Below are positions 1 to 4,910 of a stretch of 6,982 bases of DNA, piece by piece. The notes beneath the pieces were generated by a model. The model was not told the origin of the DNA. It ran no database searches and was given only the letters and a program-made list of their open reading frames with translations. Source of the stretch: Sphingomonas bacterium (lineage in GTDB: Bacteria; Pseudomonadota; Alphaproteobacteria; Sphingomonadales; Sphingomonadaceae); contig JAJAZM010000040.1 in the NCBI GenBank assembly GCA_026785645.1, positions 1-6,982 on the forward strand, written 5' to 3'. Every line of letters begins with the position of its first letter. Within the stretch, counting starts at the first letter, position 1. The position numbers and the translations under genes were made by a program.

Positions 1-43
1 ACCTTGTCCGTCGCGACGAACGTCATTTTATGCTTGTGCGTTT

Positions 44-60
44 GCCGGTTTCGAATCGGC
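44..60 (+). other. Short hairpin in the rpsU leader
   Basis: The 17 bases GCCGGTTTCGAATCGGC can fold into a 7-base-pair stem (one G-T wobble) closed by a three-base loop. No T-run follows, so it does not look like an intrinsic terminator. It resembles the T-arm of a tRNA (TTCGAAT), but no acceptor stem, anticodon arm or D-arm is found around it. If transcribed it would lie in the 5' untranslated leader of rpsU. A function is not established. Confidence 0.3.
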
Positions 61-90
61 GCGCGATTGGATCGCCGGCCTCGTCCGGAT

Positions 91-96
91 AGGGAG
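91..96 (+). promoter_or_regulatory. Shine-Dalgarno of rpsU, unusually far from the ATG
   Basis: AGGGAG is the only purine-rich Shine-Dalgarno match before rpsU. It ends 14 bases before the ATG at 111, against the usual 5-9. The bases between it and the start end in a run of five T. The start codon itself is secure because the bS21 N-terminus (MQIIVRDNN) is conserved exactly from this Met. Confidence 0.5.
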
Positions 97-110
97 TTGA
101 ACGGCTTTTT

Positions 111-317
111 ATGCAAATCATCGTTCGCGACAATAATGTCGACCAGGCGCTGCGGGCGCTCAAGAAGAAGCTGCAGCGCGAGGGCGTGTATCGCGAGATG
201 AAGCTTCGCCGGCATTATGAAAAGCCCTCGGAAAAGCGCGCCCGTGAGCGTGCCGCCGCGATTCGCCGGGCCCGCAAGCTCGAGCGCAAGCGCGTCGAAC
301 GCGAAGGCGCGCGCTAA
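111..317 (+). CDS. rpsU: 30S ribosomal protein bS21
   Basis: A 68-residue basic protein of the small ribosomal subunit. bS21 binds near the 3' end of 16S rRNA, close to the anti-Shine-Dalgarno, and helps initiation on mRNA. The sequence opens with MQIIVRDNNVDQALRALKKK, followed by a REMKLRRHYEKPSEKR core and an Arg/Lys-rich helical tail ending in GAR. This is the expected pattern and length for the alphaproteobacterial family. The start is fixed by the conserved N-terminus. The Shine-Dalgarno is distant (14 bases) and a T-run precedes the ATG, which may matter because this protein affects mRNA recruitment. The FKBP gene follows after 35 bases on the same strand and the two probably share a transcript. 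Identification is near certain. Confidence 0.97.
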   Translation: MQIIVRDNNVDQALRALKKKLQREGVYREMKLRRHYEKPSEKRARERAAAIRRARKLERKRVEREGAR

Positions 318-352
318 GCTTCCCTTCCCTCCTCACCCACCCGAGGATCATC

Positions 353-904
353 ATGTCGGCCACCCAGGTCCCAATCCGCCCGCTCAAGCGCGGCTCGATG
401 CTCAAGCTGTGGCTCGGACTGGCGCTGCTGATCGCGGCGGCGGGCGTGCTGGCGTGGATCGGGGCTGGCTCGCTGCGCGGTGAAACCACTGCGACCGGCG
501 TGCAGATCCGGACCCTCGAGAAAGGCACTGGCGACCCGGTCAAGGCGACCGACGGCGCGGTGATCGAATATGAAGGCCGGCTGGCCGACGGCACGGTGTT
601 CGATTCGACCGCTGGCCGCGGCCCCGCCGGGATGATCCCCGGCCAGGTCATCCCCGGCTTCGGCGAAGCCCTGCAGAAAATGCGCGAAGGCGGTCGCTAC
701 ACGATCCGCATCCCATCGGCTTTGGGCTATGGCGCGGCCGGCGCCGGCGAGGGCAAGATTCCGCCCAACAGCGAGCTGATCTTCGACATCCAGGTCAAGC
801 AAGTGGTGCGCGACGCGGCACTGATGGGCCCGCCGCCCGGCACCGCGCCGCAGGGCGCGCCCGACGGACAAAGCGCACCGCCGCAGGGCCAACCCGGCCT
901 CTAG
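353..904 (+). CDS. Membrane-anchored FKBP-type peptidyl-prolyl cis-trans isomerase
   Basis: Predicted to catalyse cis-trans isomerisation of X-Pro bonds during protein folding, probably on the periplasmic side of the inner membrane. The protein has 183 residues: a short basic N-terminus (RPLKRG), one hydrophobic segment at about 17-38 acting as signal anchor, an FKBP domain at about 48-152, and a Pro/Gly/Gln-rich tail at 159-183. Landmarks in the domain are Y73 (IEYEG), F83-D84 (TVFDS), V99-I100 with PGF (QVIPGF), Y126 (ALGYG) and F144 (LIFDI), matching the FKBP active-site pocket. The Trp at the pocket floor of FKBP12 appears to be replaced by Phe103, as in some bacterial members. GAGG at 343-346 lies 6 bases before the ATG and supports this start. 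It follows rpsU after 35 bases. Its TAG lies within CTAG, shared with the stop of the convergent AI-2E gene. Cleavage of the hydrophobic segment, giving a soluble periplasmic protein, is an alternative, but no clear cleavage site is seen. Confidence 0.93.
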   Translation: MSATQVPIRPLKRGSMLKLWLGLALLIAAAGVLAWIGAGSLRGETTATGVQIRTLEKGTGDPVKATDGAVIEYEGRLADGTVFDSTAGRGPAGMIPGQVIPGFGEALQKMREGGRYTIRIPSALGYGAAGAGEGKIPPNSELIFDIQVKQVVRDAALMGPPPGTAPQGAPDGQSAPPQGQPGL

Positions 905-929
905 GACTTGTCGGCCCCGCGCTTGGCCC
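886..929. terminator. Weak candidate for a bidirectional terminator hairpin at the convergent junction
   Basis: GGGCCAA (886-892) and TTGGCCC (923-929) form a perfect 7-base inverted repeat that brackets the overlapping stop codons at 901-904. An inner GGCC/GGCC pairing (896-899 with 913-916) could extend it. Both arms lie inside coding sequence, one in the FKBP gene and one in the AI-2E gene. No T-run follows on either strand, so a canonical intrinsic terminator is not supported. It is listed because there is no other space for a terminator here; Rho-dependent ending is equally possible. Confidence 0.25.
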
Positions 930-1983
930 AATTCTCGAGCGCGACCTTGACCGCGGCGACGATCGGGTCGGCCAGCAATAACCCCATCAGCCCGAACAAG
1001 GCGCCGAAGATGAGCTGCGCCGCGAGCACCAGCGCGGGGGCCAGATCGACCGTTCGCCGGGCGACGTAGGGGACGATCACATAGCCGTCGATCGTCTGCA
1101 CGATCAAATAGGTGGCGATGGCCCAGATCCCGGCGTCGCTCCCGGCCGAAAAACCGACCGCGACCATCAGCACGCCCGACACGATCGCGCCGATGTTGGG
1201 GATGAAGGCAAGCAGCCCGGTGAGCAGGCCGAGCAAGGCCGCCATCGGCACGCCGCCGGCCAGCAGCAGAAGCCAGGTGCCGACGCCTTCGACCACCATC
1301 CCGACAATCCGGCCGAACATCAGCCGGCGAAGCGTGAAGCCGACCTTGTTCGACAATTCGTAAAAGCCGTCGCGGCTGTTGGTGGGAAGCATCCACGCCA
1401 CGCCGCGATCGTACAGCTTGGGCTCGATCGCGACGAAGATGCCGATCACCAGGATCATGAGGATCGAGCTCAGCGCGCCAACGGCCGTGCTCAATGCCGT
1501 GGTCAGCCGCCCGACCCCGCCGAGCAACTGGCCTCCGACCTGCGACATGTCGCCCTTCGGCATCAGCCCGCTCTGGCGCAAATAGCCCGTCAGGCGCTCG
1601 CTTTGCGCGGCGACCACCGAGCGCAATTCTTCGGCCTGCCCGGCGAGCGTCGTCCCGGCGTAGAAGAAGGTCCAGCCGATGAAGGCGAACCCCGCGAGCG
1701 TGACGATCGCCAGCCGCCAGCCGCGCCCGATCGGCAGCACCCGCCTGAGCAATCGCGTGCCCCCGTCGAGGATCACCGCGAACACCAGTCCGCCGATGAT
1801 CAGCATGATCGGCTGGGCAAGGACCACCATCCCGACCACCAGCAGCGCCATGCCGAGCCAGATGGCGGCGCGCTTGACCTCGGCCACCATCCGGGCGTCG
1901 TGGATTTCGGTCGGGCCGGGCTGCTCGACGTGCGATCCCGCGGCCGACGCGGCGGCCTTTGACTTCCGCGGGCCGCTGCTCAC
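901..1983 (-). CDS. AI-2E/PerM-family transporter-like membrane protein
   Basis: A 360-residue polytopic inner-membrane protein of the AI-2E transporter (PerM/YdiK/TqsA) superfamily, whose members are proposed exporters of small molecules or antiporters. The substrate cannot be read from sequence, and the family name does not prove autoinducer transport. Hydrophobic segments lie at about 40-58, 60-73, 90-112, 165-186, 224-242, 245-276, 284-305 and 314-345. A central soluble stretch (about 113-160) precedes the second membrane block, as in the family. The signature LAFIPNIGAI is at 258-267 and LLADPIVAAVK near the C-terminus. The chosen start is GTG at 1983, whose GTGA overlaps the TGA of lepB, giving a family-sized protein. 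The first ATG (1890) would remove 31 polar residues and leave a gap of about 90 bases. No clear Shine-Dalgarno precedes the GTG, so translation probably depends on coupling to lepB. It is the last gene of the minus-strand operon and ends in a CTAG shared with the facing FKBP gene. Confidence 0.9.
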   Translation of the reverse strand: MSSGPRKSKAAASAAGSHVEQPGPTEIHDARMVAEVKRAAIWLGMALLVVGMVVLAQPIMLIIGGLVFAVILDGGTRLLRRVLPIGRGWRLAIVTLAGFAFIGWTFFYAGTTLAGQAEELRSVVAAQSERLTGYLRQSGLMPKGDMSQVGGQLLGGVGRLTTALSTAVGALSSILMILVIGIFVAIEPKLYDRGVAWMLPTNSRDGFYELSNKVGFTLRRLMFGRIVGMVVEGVGTWLLLLAGGVPMAALLGLLTGLLAFIPNIGAIVSGVLMVAVGFSAGSDAGIWAIATYLIVQTIDGYVIVPYVARRTVDLAPALVLAAQLIFGALFGLMGLLLADPIVAAVKVALENWAKRGADKS

Positions 1984-2930
1984 TTCGTGTTTGCCGGGGC
2001 CGGGGTGGCGCGAAGCGAGGTGCCGGCGCGACCCGAGCGGAAGGCGCTGAACCAGCTTGCCGGATTGGTCAGCTGGGTGGTGCCGTCGAGCGAGAAGGTG
2101 ATGAACTCGGCGCGGCCGCCGATATTCTCGAACGGCACCGCCCCGCCCAGGCCGTTGGCCGGCTGGCCCAGCGGGAAGCGGCTGTCGGCACTTCGGTCGC
2201 GATTGTCGCCCATCACGAACACGCGACCTGCGGGCACCTGATAGGGCCCATAATTGTCGCCGTCGCTCTGGCCGAGTTCGATCGTGTCGTAACTCACGCC
2301 GTTGGGCAACGTCTCGCGGACGATCGGCAGGCGGCACACCGGCGCACCGTTCTGGCCCTCGACCAGATAGCCGTAAAATTGCGGCCCGCAGGGGGCATTG
2401 GCGTCGAGCGGAACCTCGATCGGCGGGCGGACCGCAGACTGGACCGGCGTCCCGTTGATGGTCAGCCGCCCGCCGATCACCTGGATGGTATCACCCGGAA
2501 GCCCGATGACGCGCTTGATATAATCCTCGTTCGATCCCGGCGGCGTGACGATCACCACATCGCCGCGGGTCGGCAGATTGCCCAGCACGCGACCGTCCAT
2601 GAACGGCAGGGTTATCCCCCACGGCTCGCCACTGCGCAGGATCAGGCTGCGGAAAATGGCGGCGGGGTTGGGGATGGTCGGCGAGACATAGGACCAGCCG
2701 AACGGATATTTGCTGACCACCAGCCGGTCGCCTTTCAATAGCCCCGGCATCATCGATTCGGACGGGATGTAGAAGGGCTTGGCGATGAAGCTGTGGAAGG
2801 CGAGCACCGCCAGCAGCACCCAGAACAATCCCTTGATCTCGCGCCACAGCGCCGATCCCTTGGTTTCGGTGTGGGCCGGGGTTTCGGGTTCGGCCTCGGC
2901 CTTCGGCAGGTCGCTCGTCTCGTTCAACAC
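1980..2930 (-). CDS. lepB: Signal peptidase I
   Basis: Type I signal peptidase, a membrane-bound Ser/Lys protease that removes signal peptides from exported proteins on the periplasmic face. The protein has 316 residues: an acidic/polar N-tail (1-30), one membrane segment at about 35-50, then the catalytic domain. The nucleophile is Ser59 in IPSESMMPG (box B) and the general base is Lys139 in DYIKRVIGLPGD (box D). Box E is GDNRDRSADSRF at 241-252. The usual Thr of the SMxPT motif is Gly here. The region at about 165-235 is a larger periplasmic insertion with Cys181 and Cys199, possibly a disulfide. The start is GTG at 2930, placed directly against the acpS TGA with no gap. GGAG ends 6 bases upstream of it and supports the choice. 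The next gene overlaps its stop by four bases. The hydrophobic N-terminus suggests one anchoring helix rather than the two of the E. coli enzyme. Confidence 0.96.
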   Translation of the reverse strand: MLNETSDLPKAEAEPETPAHTETKGSALWREIKGLFWVLLAVLAFHSFIAKPFYIPSESMMPGLLKGDRLVVSKYPFGWSYVSPTIPNPAAIFRSLILRSGEPWGITLPFMDGRVLGNLPTRGDVVIVTPPGSNEDYIKRVIGLPGDTIQVIGGRLTINGTPVQSAVRPPIEVPLDANAPCGPQFYGYLVEGQNGAPVCRLPIVRETLPNGVSYDTIELGQSDGDNYGPYQVPAGRVFVMGDNRDRSADSRFPLGQPANGLGGAVPFENIGGRAEFITFSLDGTTQLTNPASWFSAFRSGRAGTSLRATPAPANTK

Positions 2931-3338
2931 TCAGGACTCCGTCTTTCGGGCTTCGAGGACCACGAACGCCTGTGCCCAGGGATGATCGTCGGTCATCGTC
3001 AAATGAACATGCATGGCGTGGCCCGGCGGGGTTATCGCGTCAAGCCGCGCCTTGGCACCGCCGGTGAGCAGCAGCGTCGGCGCGCCCGACGGCGCATTCA
3101 CCACGCCGATATCCTTCATATACACCCCGCGCTTGAAGCCGGTGCCGACCGCCTTGGAGAAGGCCTCTTTCGCGGCGAAGCGCTTGGCCAGGGTGCCGGC
3201 GGTCGTGAACGGTCGCCGCGCGGCCTTGGCGCGCTCGGTGTCGGTAAATACGCGATTGAGGAAGCGTTCGCCGAACCGGTCGAGGGAGGATTGAATCCGC
3301 TCGATATTGCACAGGTCCGAGCCGAGCCCGACGATCAC
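2931..3338 (-). CDS. acpS: Holo-[acyl-carrier-protein] synthase
   Basis: Transfers the 4'-phosphopantetheine group from coenzyme A to a serine of apo-acyl carrier protein, activating it for fatty acid synthesis; cytoplasmic and Mg-dependent. With the GTG start at 3338 the protein has 135 residues, typical of AcpS. It begins MIVGLGSDLCNIERI (first codon read as Met). Metal-binding residues are Asp8 (GSDLCNIERI) and Glu58 in FAAKEAFSKAVGTG. The C-terminal half has GVYMKDIGV and the closing strand HVHLTMTDDHPWAQAFVVLEA, as expected. The frame stays open 41 codons further upstream, but that stretch does not resemble AcpS and would run through the spacer into pdxJ; no in-frame GTG or ATG closer than that improves the fit. 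Only a poor GGCGGG lies upstream as Shine-Dalgarno. The gene follows pdxJ after 55 bases and abuts lepB. pdxJ-acpS adjacency is also known in E. coli. Confidence 0.95.
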   Translation of the reverse strand: MIVGLGSDLCNIERIQSSLDRFGERFLNRVFTDTERAKAARRPFTTAGTLAKRFAAKEAFSKAVGTGFKRGVYMKDIGVVNAPSGAPTLLLTGGAKARLDAITPPGHAMHVHLTMTDDHPWAQAFVVLEARKTES

Positions 3339-3393
3339 GCGCGACCCGCCAGACGTGGCGCGACGTCGCTCGACACAAACGGAAGATTTGACG
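3339..3393 (-). other. pdxJ-acpS spacer with a perfect 10-base palindrome
   Basis: This is the only real gap inside the minus-strand operon. It contains GCGACGTCGC (3360-3369), a perfect palindrome of 10 bases, with a further ACGT core at 3353-3356 in GACGTGG. No promoter pair or T-run terminator is clear. The palindrome could be a protein site or chance in GC-rich DNA. Confidence 0.3.
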
Positions 3394-4173
3394 TCATCGC
3401 CGATCGATCCCGAGCGAAAGCTCTCCCGAGTTCGACCGAGGGGTCGAGGGACGCGCCGCATCCATCATCGCGCGCATCCGCTTCACGCTTGCCTCGAGCC
3501 CGGTGAAAATCGCCTCGCCGATCAGGAAATGGCCGATGTTGAGTTCGGCGAGCTGGGGAATGGCGGCGATGGGGGCGACATTATCGAAGATCAGGCCGTG
3601 GCCGGCGTGGGGCTCGATGCCGTTCTTGGCGGCGAGCGCGGCCATGTCGGCGATGCGCTGCAATTCCGTCACTTGCTCCTCCCCCATCACATGGGCGAAG
3701 CGCCCGGTGTGGAACTCGATCACCGGCGCGCCGAGCCGAAGCGCGGCGTCGAGCTGGGCCTCGCTCGGCTCGATGAACAGGCTGGTGCGAATCCCCGCCG
3801 ACTGGAGCCGATCGACGAACGGGCGGAGCATTTCAAACTGGCCGGCGGCGTCGAGCCCGCCCTCGGTGGTGCGCTCCTCGCGGCGTTCGGGGACGATGCA
3901 CGCGGCGTGGGGGCGATGGCGAAGCGCAATCCCGAGCATCTCCTCGGTCGCCGCCATTTCCAGGTTGAGCGGAAGGTCGATCTCCATCAGCCGGTCGAGA
4001 TCGCCATCGGTGATATGCCGCCGGTCCTCGCGCAGGTGGGCGGTAATCCCGTCGGCCCCGGCCGCTGCCGCCGCCAGCGCCGCGCGCAACGGATCAGGGT
4101 GAACCCCGCCGCGCGCGTTCCTGATGGTCGCGACATGGTCGATATTGACCCCAAGGCGGAGCTTGCCGGTCAA
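3394..4173 (-). CDS. pdxJ: Pyridoxine 5'-phosphate synthase
   Basis: Condenses 1-deoxy-D-xylulose 5-phosphate with 3-amino-2-oxopropyl phosphate to form pyridoxine 5'-phosphate, the ring-closing step of the DXP-dependent vitamin B6 pathway; a cytoplasmic TIM barrel. The protein has 259 residues. Conserved blocks are GVNIDHVATIRNARGG (Asn10, His13), GITAHLREDRRHITD (His46), NLEMAATEEM (Glu72), TTEGGLD, the phosphate-binding AGHGL (His192) and ELNIGHFLIGEAIFTGL. The start is TTG at 4173: it is the only start codon available before the conserved GVNIDH block, it overlaps the pyrE stop as TTGA, and AGGAAG ends 9 bases upstream. The domain ends near residue 240; a polar tail of about 19 residues (RPSTPRSNSGELSLGIDRR) goes beyond where the E. 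coli enzyme stops. Expression is probably coupled to pyrE translation. Confidence 0.96.
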   Translation of the reverse strand: MTGKLRLGVNIDHVATIRNARGGVHPDPLRAALAAAAAGADGITAHLREDRRHITDGDLDRLMEIDLPLNLEMAATEEMLGIALRHRPHAACIVPERREERTTEGGLDAAGQFEMLRPFVDRLQSAGIRTSLFIEPSEAQLDAALRLGAPVIEFHTGRFAHVMGEEQVTELQRIADMAALAAKNGIEPHAGHGLIFDNVAPIAAIPQLAELNIGHFLIGEAIFTGLEASVKRMRAMMDAARPSTPRSNSGELSLGIDRR

Positions 4174-4751
4174 GCGGCACGACTTCCTGGCTTGATCGCC
4201 GGGATTGCGGCGAGATCGGGGGGGAGGTTGTCGGCCGAATAAGTTGGCACGTCGATCCGGATCAGGGGCGTGAACGGCACACCCAGGTCGGCGGTGCCCC
4301 CCGAGCGGTCGACCAGCGACGCGGCGGCGATGACCGTGGCGCCGGTCGCCTCGATCGCGGCAATGGCTTCGCGCGACGACAGGCCGGTGGTGACGACATC
4401 CTCGACCAGCAGCACCGCCGTGCCGGGGGTGAGCGCGAAGCCGCGACGCAGGCCGAATATTCCCTCGGGGCGCTCGACGAACATCGCAGGCACGCCCAGC
4501 GCGCGGCCCATTTCATGGCCGATGATCACCCCGCCCATCGCCGGCGAGACCACCGCGCCGATCCGGCCGCGAAGCTCGGCGGGGAGGTTGTCGGCCAGCG
4601 CGCGCGCCAGTTGATCGGCCGTCTTGCCGTCCATCAGCACCCGGGCGCATTGCAGGAAACGCGGGCTGCGGAGGCCCGACGAGAGGATGAAATGCCCGTC
4701 GAGCAACGCGTCGGCGGAGCGGAAGATGGCCAGGATTTGCTCGTCGGTCAT
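4170..4751 (-). CDS. pyrE: Orotate phosphoribosyltransferase
   Basis: Joins orotate to PRPP to give orotidine 5'-monophosphate, the fifth step of de novo pyrimidine synthesis; cytoplasmic, normally a dimer. The protein has 193 residues, the usual size of the shorter bacterial form. It begins MTDEQILAIF, with HFILSSGLRSPRFLQC near 20-35 and SPAMGGVIIGHE at 69-80. FVERPEGIFGLRRGF (91-105) is the flexible catalytic loop region. The PRPP-binding signature VLLVEDVVTTG is at 113-123, with acidic pair Glu117-Asp118. The ATG at 4751 has AAGGGG ending 5 bases upstream. It is the first gene of the minus-strand operon, divergent from coxB, and its TGA overlaps the TTG start of pdxJ. Grouping with pdxJ, acpS and lepB is organisational rather than pathway-based. 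Confidence 0.96.
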   Translation of the reverse strand: MTDEQILAIFRSADALLDGHFILSSGLRSPRFLQCARVLMDGKTADQLARALADNLPAELRGRIGAVVSPAMGGVIIGHEMGRALGVPAMFVERPEGIFGLRRGFALTPGTAVLLVEDVVTTGLSSREAIAAIEATGATVIAAASLVDRSGGTADLGVPFTPLIRIDVPTYSADNLPPDLAAIPAIKPGSRAA

Positions 4752-4777
4752 GCACGCCCCTTAACGCCCGAATGTGC

Positions 4778-4790
4778 CGCCAATTAGGCG
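4778..4790. promoter_or_regulatory. Operator-like palindrome between pyrE and coxB
   Basis: CGCCAATTAGGCG has 4-base arms (CGCC/GGCG) around an AT-rich five-base centre. It sits 27 bases upstream of the pyrE start and about 26 bases upstream of the coxB -35 element. The position suits a regulator site for the divergent pair. The arms are short and chance is a real alternative. Confidence 0.3.
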
Positions 4791-4809
4791 CTCAAACGAT
4801 ATGCTTCAA
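4781..4809 (-). promoter_or_regulatory. Low-confidence promoter candidate for the pyrE operon
   Basis: Read on the minus strand, TTGAAG (4809-4804) is followed after 17 bases by TAATTG (4786-4781). The first element matches the -35 consensus fairly well; the second is a poor -10. It lies at a suitable distance from the pyrE ATG (4751), and some promoter must be in this divergent gap, but this exact assignment is weak. The -10 candidate is inside the palindrome at 4778-4790. Confidence 0.2.
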
Positions 4810-4815
4810 CCGCCC

Positions 4816-4844
4816 TTGAGAGGAGCGCAACCCGCGCCTATAAG
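4816..4844 (+). promoter_or_regulatory. Sigma70-type promoter for coxB-ctaD
   Basis: TTGAGA (4816-4821) and TATAAG (4839-4844) are separated by exactly 17 bases. They match the -35 (TTGACA, 5 of 6) and -10 (TATAAT, 5 of 6) consensus very well. Transcription would start near 4851, leaving a leader of about 60 bases before the coxB ATG at 4911. The pair lies in non-coding DNA in the right orientation, which supports it. A GATTC at 4851-4855, at the predicted start site, fits the CcrM motif GANTC. Confidence 0.6.
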
Positions 4845-4910
4845 GCCGCCGATTCCACTCGGCCGCCAATCTTGGAGACCGGGTCCAGCAACCCAGATTT
4901 CGGGGCTAGA

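Larger units (their letters stand above)
1..110 (+). promoter_or_regulatory. rpsU leader region with weak promoter candidate
   Basis: No protein-coding gene is convincing here; the open frame starting with TTG at position 4 runs into rpsU out of frame and has no family-like features. A loose sigma70-like pair is visible: TTGTCC at 4-9 and TATGCT at 29-34. The 19-base gap is longer than optimal, so this is only a candidate. A GAATC (53-57) fits the GANTC motif methylated by CcrM in alphaproteobacteria, but a single copy means little. The upstream gene is not in the window, so rpsU could also be read through from it. Confidence 0.25.
4776..4870 (+). repeat. Three copies of GCCGCC(A/G)AT in the pyrE-coxB gap
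   Basis: Copies lie at 4776-4784 (GCCGCCAAT), 4845-4853 (GCCGCCGAT) and 4862-4870 (GCCGCCAAT). The second and third are 17 bases apart, both just downstream of the coxB -10 element, in the predicted leader. The first overlaps the palindrome at 4778-4790. GCCGCC is common in GC-rich DNA; the shared AT ending is what makes the set notable. Confidence 0.4.

Noticed and set aside
41..75. Possible tRNA fragment (GGTTTCGAATC resembles a T-arm)
   Set aside because: No acceptor stem, anticodon arm, D-arm or CCA-like end is found in the flanking bases.
314..1396. Long minus-strand open frame (360 codons) across the FKBP gene and the end of the AI-2E gene
   Set aside because: It is Arg/Ala/Gly-rich and has no family features. 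It lies antisense to the well-supported FKBP gene and in another frame of the AI-2E gene, as expected of GC-rich shadow frames.
1984..2337. Upstream extension of the AI-2E gene into lepB (478-codon frame)
   Set aside because: The added residues are lepB read in another frame; the GTG at 1983 gives the family length and a standard 4-base overlap.
1959..2741. Plus-strand open frame (260 codons) antisense to lepB
   Set aside because: It mirrors lepB codons, has no Shine-Dalgarno and no recognisable motif.
3339..3461. Upstream extension of acpS by 41 codons
   Set aside because: AcpS proteins begin close to the MIVGLGSDL block, and the added stretch is Arg/Ser-rich and overlaps the pdxJ end.
3307..4242. 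Plus-strand open frame (311 codons) antisense to pdxJ
   Set aside because: pdxJ on the other strand has every catalytic block; the antisense product is low-complexity and resembles no recognisable domain.
4872..4910. TTG start for coxB 13 codons upstream
   Set aside because: It would put a polar segment in front of a normal signal peptide and has no ribosome-binding site.
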